The translations under genes were made by a program, and so were the position numbers. Below the pieces are notes generated by a model. That model was not told where the DNA came from. It made no database searches and saw only the letters and a program-made list of their open reading frames with translations. 64,000 bases of DNA. Origin: Magicicada septendecula. Lineage: Eukaryota; Arthropoda; Insecta; Hemiptera; Cicadidae. Location: contig CM068372.1 in NCBI GenBank assembly GCA_034769895.1, positions 435,305,458 to 435,369,457 of the forward strand, read 5' to 3'. Below are positions 58,190-64,000 of the stretch, piece by piece (the first letter of the stretch is position 1; the number at the start of each line of letters is the position of its first letter).

Positions 58190-60189
58190 GAAATGATGAA
58201 GGTTAAGGAGAGATAATATGTAATAGGAAGCAACATTCCTCACCCAAACGTTTATGTTATAAAAAAGTAAAAGATCTATATTATAAAAAAAAAAAAAAAA
58301 CCACTACTATAAACAAACTCATTTGTTGTTAAATTACCAAAAATATTGAAGGTAACCAATTAGCTATAACTAGTCAATCTACCTTACCAAGTTACAAAAG
58401 TGTGTAGGTTTAAGATGTAAACCAAACGATTTGTTAATGATGAAAATGTACAAAACCTATTACCCTAGGGGATAGAATATTAGATAAGGTCAATCAAATG
58501 ATTTAATAAGAAAATGCAATTACTGTACTATACCTAGAAAAAATATGTATCCAGATGAATATTCTATATGACATAATGTTAATAAAATGATTATAGTATA
58601 CCTCTCATAAAACTCAAGTATAAAGTGTATAAAATCGTCCAGAATAAAGGTTCACCCAACTAACCTTTGAAGGAGTAGAGAGGCAGTATAACAAAGTGTG
58701 TAAAATAAAAAGAAGGACATTATTATGGAATTAAGGAAAGAAAAATTAATATTTGTGAAACAAACCATGAAAACCCCAAGCATGTCTGTGAAATTAGATA
58801 TTAGATATTAGAATATTGTTAAATAAAATTGTAATTACAGCATAGTATATAGTGTATAAAATCGTCCAGAATAAAGGTTCACCCAACTAACCTTTGAAGG
58901 AGTAGAGAGGCAGTATAACAAAGTGTGTAAAATAAAAAGAAGGACATTATTATGGAATGTAAGGAAAGAGAAATTAATATTTGTGAAACAAACCATGAAA
59001 ACCCCAAGCATGTCTATGAAATTAGATATTAGATATTAGAATATTGTTAAATAAAATTGTAATTACAGCATAGTATATAGTGTATAAAATCATCCAGAAT
59101 AAGTGAAAACCACCATCACTTGAAGGAGTAGAGAAGAAATATAACAAAGAATATTAATTGTAAGAATAACTATTGTTATAATGAAATGAAAGGAAAGAAC
59201 AATGTTTGTCAATTATCAAATTTGATACATCATAAGAATATGTCAGAGAACATCAGAAAAAAAAAGTAAACCATTTAGTATATAAACAATGTAAGCCTGA
59301 TAGTTCAGGAGGAATATAACTCGTTAAGAAAGATTTAATAGACTATAGTGAAAACAGAAATATATTGTGAACTCTAGATAGAACAAACAGATGCCTAAGT
59401 ATTATAAGCATCCAAACAAGTGTATAATCTTAAAAAATATTTAAATGAACCATAACAAATTGTTAACTAGTAAATAAGTAACTATATAGCTGATAAAGGC
59501 ATAGCTAAAAAACACCAAGTCTAAAGGAAGTAATTACCTGTAAAAAAGAAAGTATGTTAGCAAGTATAAAGATAGAAATGTGATCTAAATGAAAACCTCT
59601 GATACCTTGTATATTATAGGGAATATATTATATTATTGAATACAAATGATATGTGATATTTTTTTTGAGTTGTGATAGTGCAACTATTGCCAGGTGCAAT
59701 GTTTATTTTTACTCAGACAGAGAAGAGTAATGCCTCTGAATCTGAGAATGTGTAGGGAGGAACGGCAGAGGATGTTAGCCATAGTGAGCCACCCTGATTC
59801 CAGAACCTCTACTACAGTTAGGGAATTATATTGTTTTATTATATCAAGGAATATTATAAAAGAATCTGCGAGGTATAAATTATTATAACCATCAAATGAT
59901 CACGAATGCAAAGATATGTAGTGAGAAAGTAGAATGTAAATAAAACAGGGAATAATTAACTTGAGAAACAAGATCCATTATAGTTAAATGATTTAGAGAG
60001 TACGCAGCTTGAAATTACTAGTAAATTAAGAATTGTACTATTGTATAAAAAGCCAACCTAGAGTAAGACACCAATAATATGTTTAAAAAATCTAGGAATA
60101 CAAGACAAAATATCTTTATTGAAGTATACTAAGAAACTGACATGAATTGATAATTTTACAAAATATAAAATTTTCAAATGATCAATTTT
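58190..60189 (+). other. Element B non-coding internal 3' part
   Basis: It is A-rich with many stops in all frames. It contains a 17-A run near 58286, the 227-bp tandem repeats and the purine tract region. A 64-codon frame near 59694 has no motif. No pol remnant is recognisable. Confidence 0.6.
58617..59150 (+). repeat. Tandem repeat of about 227 bp, 2.4 copies
   Basis: Units starting AGTATA(A/T)AGTGTATAAAATC lie at 58617, 58844 and 59072. The first two are almost identical. The third matches for about 30 bases, then diverges, and keeps GAAGGAGTAGAGA. Confidence 0.85.
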
Positions 60190-60197
60190 AAAGAGGG
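60190..60197 (+). promoter_or_regulatory. Element B polypurine tract
   Basis: AAAGAGGG lies seven bases before the 3' LTR start. It is the only purine run near the junction, though normally it would abut the LTR. Confidence 0.5.
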
Positions 60198-60204
60198 TGT
60201 ATTA

Positions 60205-63200
60205 TGTAACATCACAAGATGTCACCTAACCTAAGTGTATGTTATTAGATTTCATAAAACAAGATAAACATGTAAATAGGTATAGACTAGTCAAAATAAA
60301 CAAGAAAGAAGAAACCAAGAGAGAAGAATAAAGCAGAAGTGCCATGGGAAACAGTAACGCAATAGCTGTTTGACACTACAACTAGACTGAGACTAAAACG
60401 AACTAATGGACAGAATAGATTTAAATTCAACTGTCAATTCAGTAAATGGTTAATGTAAACCGAATGTCATTTATAAACAAAAAACAAACGAATTAGCAGT
60501 TAAATACTGTGAAAGCAAAATCAGCATTTTTCTGATAATAAATGTGACTATGAACAGTAGATAATGAAGGCCAAAACCAATGTTAACAATGGCTATATTG
60601 TAGGAACTAAGATGTATTTCTGCATCAAATATACCTGTCAGAAAAGAGAGCTGACTATATAAGAGAATCTTATACCAATAAGATGTCTCTGTAATTTACC
60701 AAATTGAGAACCCATAGGCATTATAAAGGCCAAATTTCAGTGTAGGCGATATTCTACACTTAACAAACTTAGACCAAACACTAGTCAATAAAGTGACTAT
60801 TAATAATTATCACCAGTGCAAAATAAAATGCACCAGAACAATGGTTATGCATTAACATAACGAAAAATGATATTAAAACGATAGGTTTAGCCACGATTTT
60901 ATTTGTAAATAGTAGTTCAAAACTAACTAACAATAGACAAAATGTCATTAGTCAGTAGGTTCATTTATTACTATGTATAGAATTAAGGTGTAAAAGTAAA
61001 GTTCAGTGAAAAAAAAAACGTCAGTACAGTATTAATGGAGTCCACACATAAACATTTGTTTAATAAAATGTTATGTGGAAACGAGAAAGGTTAACTAAAA
61101 AGTGCAGACGACAGTAAGAATAGTGTACCCGAACATTGATTTCCTAACAATGTCGGTTAAGGTGAAGATAATCCGAGATCGAGTGATATCAATTTAAAGG
61201 AAACAAAACAATCTTTAATTTGATAATAATATCAACTCAATCGTGACGGTATTAAGTGTATGACAACTGTTAGCATCATTTTATAAATGTATATCAGGAA
61301 TCTTGTACCAATAATAATAACAATGACAACAGACGCGACCTGTCAATCATCTCAACATTCGACGGTTGGAAAACCGTTACCAACCGCCAAAAAGTGATAC
61401 GTCATTTTTCGTCTTACCTGTCTGGACCAATAGGAAAATTAGTTATAAAATGATAATTTTACCTAAGCCCAATCCAACAGGTGAGTATAAAAAGACAGAC
61501 CGGCGAATTTTGAGGGAGACCTTTATCATCTAACGAGCTGAACAGACGTACGCTCGTCTCCGTCATGTTTCATCTTATAACATAGCGTCAGTTACCTTGT
61601 ACTCTGGAACCAATAGTTAACAACGGGAAACTTTACTTCAAGTGCATCATCAATTATCTACAGTGTTCAAGTGCAGTTTATTTTAATTTTGTGCGGGAAT
61701 AACGAACAGAAAAGAATTTATTGTCAGTATTCACGATCCATTTTTATCAGAAGAGGATCGAATTTCTGTTCTTGTGCGAATTAGTGCTGAAAGAAAGTAA
61801 TCTCTATAATCCGATTACTTAAGTGATAAAAGGTTTTAATTAAAATAATTAAAACCACGAAGGTAAAAGTGCAATCATTATTATACTTGATCTGAGCGCA
61901 ATAACTTGTATTTTGCTACCATAACCTGTACTGACGCAAAACACAAAAACAGTATCTACGATTACACCACGTTTCAATTTTTTATTCAAATTTGTTATTA
62001 GTAAGTAAGCTATATGTTAGTGGTAAGGGTCCTCAATTGAATAATATTGTCATTAGAAAAGCAAGCGTTAAAGAAACGCACGATCTTACAATAGATCGTT
62101 TTTTTTATTTTAATTACTTGGTCAAAGTAACTTCAACTTTTTTGATCAATTGTATCATTGGATACTGTGTAGGCATAATTGTTTTCTTTCGTGTCTCAAA
62201 GAATTCACTACTGAGATAATAATAATAACGATAATAACAATAATAATACTAATATTAACAATTATAATAATTTTATATTACAATAAATAGTATCTTGACT
62301 TAACCAAATTTATAACTCATGTTCTGAGCCAGCCGTATGAGGCATATAATAATTAAGTTTTCATTGTACAACGTTATATGTTATATTATGTGTATTTTTT
62401 GAATTCACTAGAAGGGTGCAAATAAACCCATTATTAACAGCATCACCTGATTTGATTTATTTTATTTTTTCTGAATAATTAAATAGTTTCTTTTATTAAA
62501 CTTAAACAACCTTCTGTTGTGTTTGACACATTGGAATAACATAGCCAAAAAGTGGTATTCAACTATTTTAAATTTTCAATTCATCTATTAATTTTTATGA
62601 ACGGGTTTTACACGGGATTTTCCCTGAATAAATCTGTGTGGCGCCCATTAATTTAATAAACAAGGTGACATAACCTTGCAACTAAAGGGAGTTGATGAAT
62701 GTAAGCTGAGTTGACAGTTTAGTGAGCTTCAAGTAAACGCAATCAGGTACGTAAAAGTATATGTTTGTTTATGATATTGTCCAGAGTTTACAGGACTTGA
62801 CTTACTCAGACTACCTGTAATCAGAAGAAGTTTCTACAACCAGTTTCAACCAGACGAGATCTACTATCAAGTAATCAACTGCCATATTTCATGTTTTAAT
62901 TTAAGATAATCTAACATTTAAAAAATAACCAACTTTATTATTTTTTGTTTAATACAAGGGAATTCTTTAAAAACAAGAGTATTCAAACCATTGTAAACAC
63001 TGTGAGTAACTTGAATGTTGTATGGTAAAATATTTTACTACATTGGTCACCTTCAAGTAGAAACAACCATTCTCAACATTGAGTTATCTCCAAGGAACAC
63101 TTCACCCATAGATGACTTTTGTTTTAATGAGACTTTTAATACTTTAACCACAAATTTAAATTTAAACAATAACCACTCTTTTATTTATTTTGGTTCAAGT

Positions 63201-63353
63201 TAATTAAACGTAACGTAAATTCGATTATAATAATAAACATAATAATAACTTTTAAGATAACACCCCGAAGAAGAATAATACGTTATAAATTGACGCATCC
63301 AACGGGTGGCAGAAGTAACCACGAAACACACACACGTTATTCGTAGGATTACA
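60205..63353 (+). mobile_element. Element B 3' LTR, 3149 bp
   Basis: It starts TGTAACATCACAAGATG and ends AGGATTACA. It lacks 23 bases present in the 5' LTR after AAAAAGTG (near 61103) and has one extra T near 60530. Otherwise it is almost identical. Confidence 0.88.
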
Positions 63354-64000
63354 TAATATATTTTGGGATTGTCCACCTTGTGGTTTGTTTTTAGATCACT
63401 TTGGCCTTTTACTCATTCTTCCTTCAGCTGTACCTTTGCTATATACTGTCATCTACTCATACAGTTGATTGTTTTTTATTTATTTAGTTGTTAATTTCAT
63501 CATTTCTAATTTCTCATTAGTTTGTTTTTCTATTCTTCTTGTGATCATTTTAATTATCTTGGACATCTTTTTTCTTTCTCTTGGTTGTTTAGCAATATTC
63601 TGCTTTAGCCATTTTTTGTATATTTGTTTATACATAACTTCTCTTTTTTCCTTGTTCCAGCATAAATTCATTATAATTTCAGGTATTTATCTTAGCAGTT
63701 TGCGCTTGATTTTATTTTTGTTTATTTTATTTTGTTTTAAATGGTATACTTAGTAATTTTTTGTAAGTTAGTTTTCCTTACTTGGAATTTTTGTAACTTA
63801 TTCCTTTTTTGGTACTTTTTGTTTAAATATTATCGTAAGTTTGTGGTTCTTACTTTTGTATAGGAATTTTTGTAACTTATTCCTTATTATAATTTTTTAT
63901 ATTATACTTCATATGTCAACTTTATTTTATTGTAAGTTGATCTTACTTTGTAGGAATTTTTGTAACATTCCTTTCTTATAATTTTTCTTTATCTTTTTTT
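63354..64000. other. T-rich flank of element B with degenerate tandem repeat
   Basis: This continues the T-rich tract interrupted at 53376. On the minus strand a 63-codon frame (63671-63480) is Lys/Arg/Glu-rich (QPRERKKMSKIIKM) but lacks a known motif. From about 63755 a unit containing GTAAGTT, then GGAATTTTTGTAAC, occurs three times at about 80-110 bp spacing. It may be part of an older element of the element B type on the minus strand. Confidence 0.4.

Larger units (their letters stand above)
53377..63353 (+). mobile_element. Element B: giant-LTR retroelement without pol, 9977 bp
   Basis: Two direct repeats of 3171 and 3149 bp with TG...CA ends flank a 3657-bp internal region. That region holds a PBS-like site, one 516-codon ORF, A-rich non-coding sequence with 227-bp tandem repeats and a short purine tract. 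A 4-bp TSD is present. By eye the LTRs differ at about nine bases plus one 23-bp and one 1-bp indel, so insertion looks recent. The lack of protease, RT, RNase H and integrase makes it dependent on another element. The build resembles plant LARD elements, except that it keeps a long ORF. Confidence 0.85.

Overview
The window looks like intergenic and intronic DNA from an arthropod, most likely an insect. It is strongly AT-rich, has dense nested retroelements and long (TG)n/(CA)n/(CT)n microsatellites, and shows intron-exon structure in the one host-like gene. It also holds a copia element whose priming site resembles the Drosophila copia half-tRNA(iMet) site, a Penelope-like element and a Tigger/pogo relic. 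No bacterial operon, rRNA, tRNA or CRISPR array was seen. The species cannot be named from the sequence.

Positions 1-34696 are a head-to-tail array with a period of 6083-6136 bp, here called element A. I read each unit as one LTR (3.56-3.61 kb) plus one internal region (about 2.52 kb) of an LTR retroelement on the minus strand. On that strand the LTR begins TGAAACTAGGGG and ends ATCTCA. It is followed after one base by a primer binding site (TGGCGCAGCCGACAGGG, like the complement of a tRNA-Ser 3' end) and then by one ORF of 367 codons. A G6 purine tract sits directly before the next LTR. The array is therefore (LTR-internal)n. The ORF is intact in copies 3-6 and frameshifted in copies 1-2. 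There is no reverse transcriptase, protease, RNase H or integrase. The last LTR is cut off at 34696.

Positions 34697-44600 are a graveyard of nested elements: a decayed DDE-transposase pseudogene, two microsatellites, and a Tigger/pogo element whose transposase gene is split by a 3342-bp copia insertion (identical 5-bp TSD, 194-bp LTRs, RT region deleted). A Penelope-like element follows, with a partial GIY-YIG copy upstream of a longer RT plus GIY-YIG copy.

Positions 44816-49600 carry exons of a THAP zinc-finger gene on the plus strand. One zinc-ligand cysteine is replaced by phenylalanine. The introns hold a hammerhead-like motif, an inverted repeat shared with sequence near the Penelope end, and a near-perfect 19-bp hairpin.

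Positions 53377-63353 are a second giant-LTR retroelement, element B, on the plus strand. It has LTRs of 3171 and 3149 bp that are nearly identical, a 4-bp TSD (TAAT), a PBS, one 516-codon ORF for a charged coiled-coil protein, and 227-bp tandem repeats. It too has no pol. It sits inside a T-rich tract (about 51000-53376 and 63354-64000) that may be an older element of similar build on the minus strand.

The most notable pattern is that elements A and B are independent but built alike. Each has LTRs longer than 3 kb, a tRNA-primed design and one coiled-coil, highly charged protein with no recognisable enzymatic domain. Element A has also become a long tandem array and carries a dense cluster of conserved hairpins next to its purine tract.
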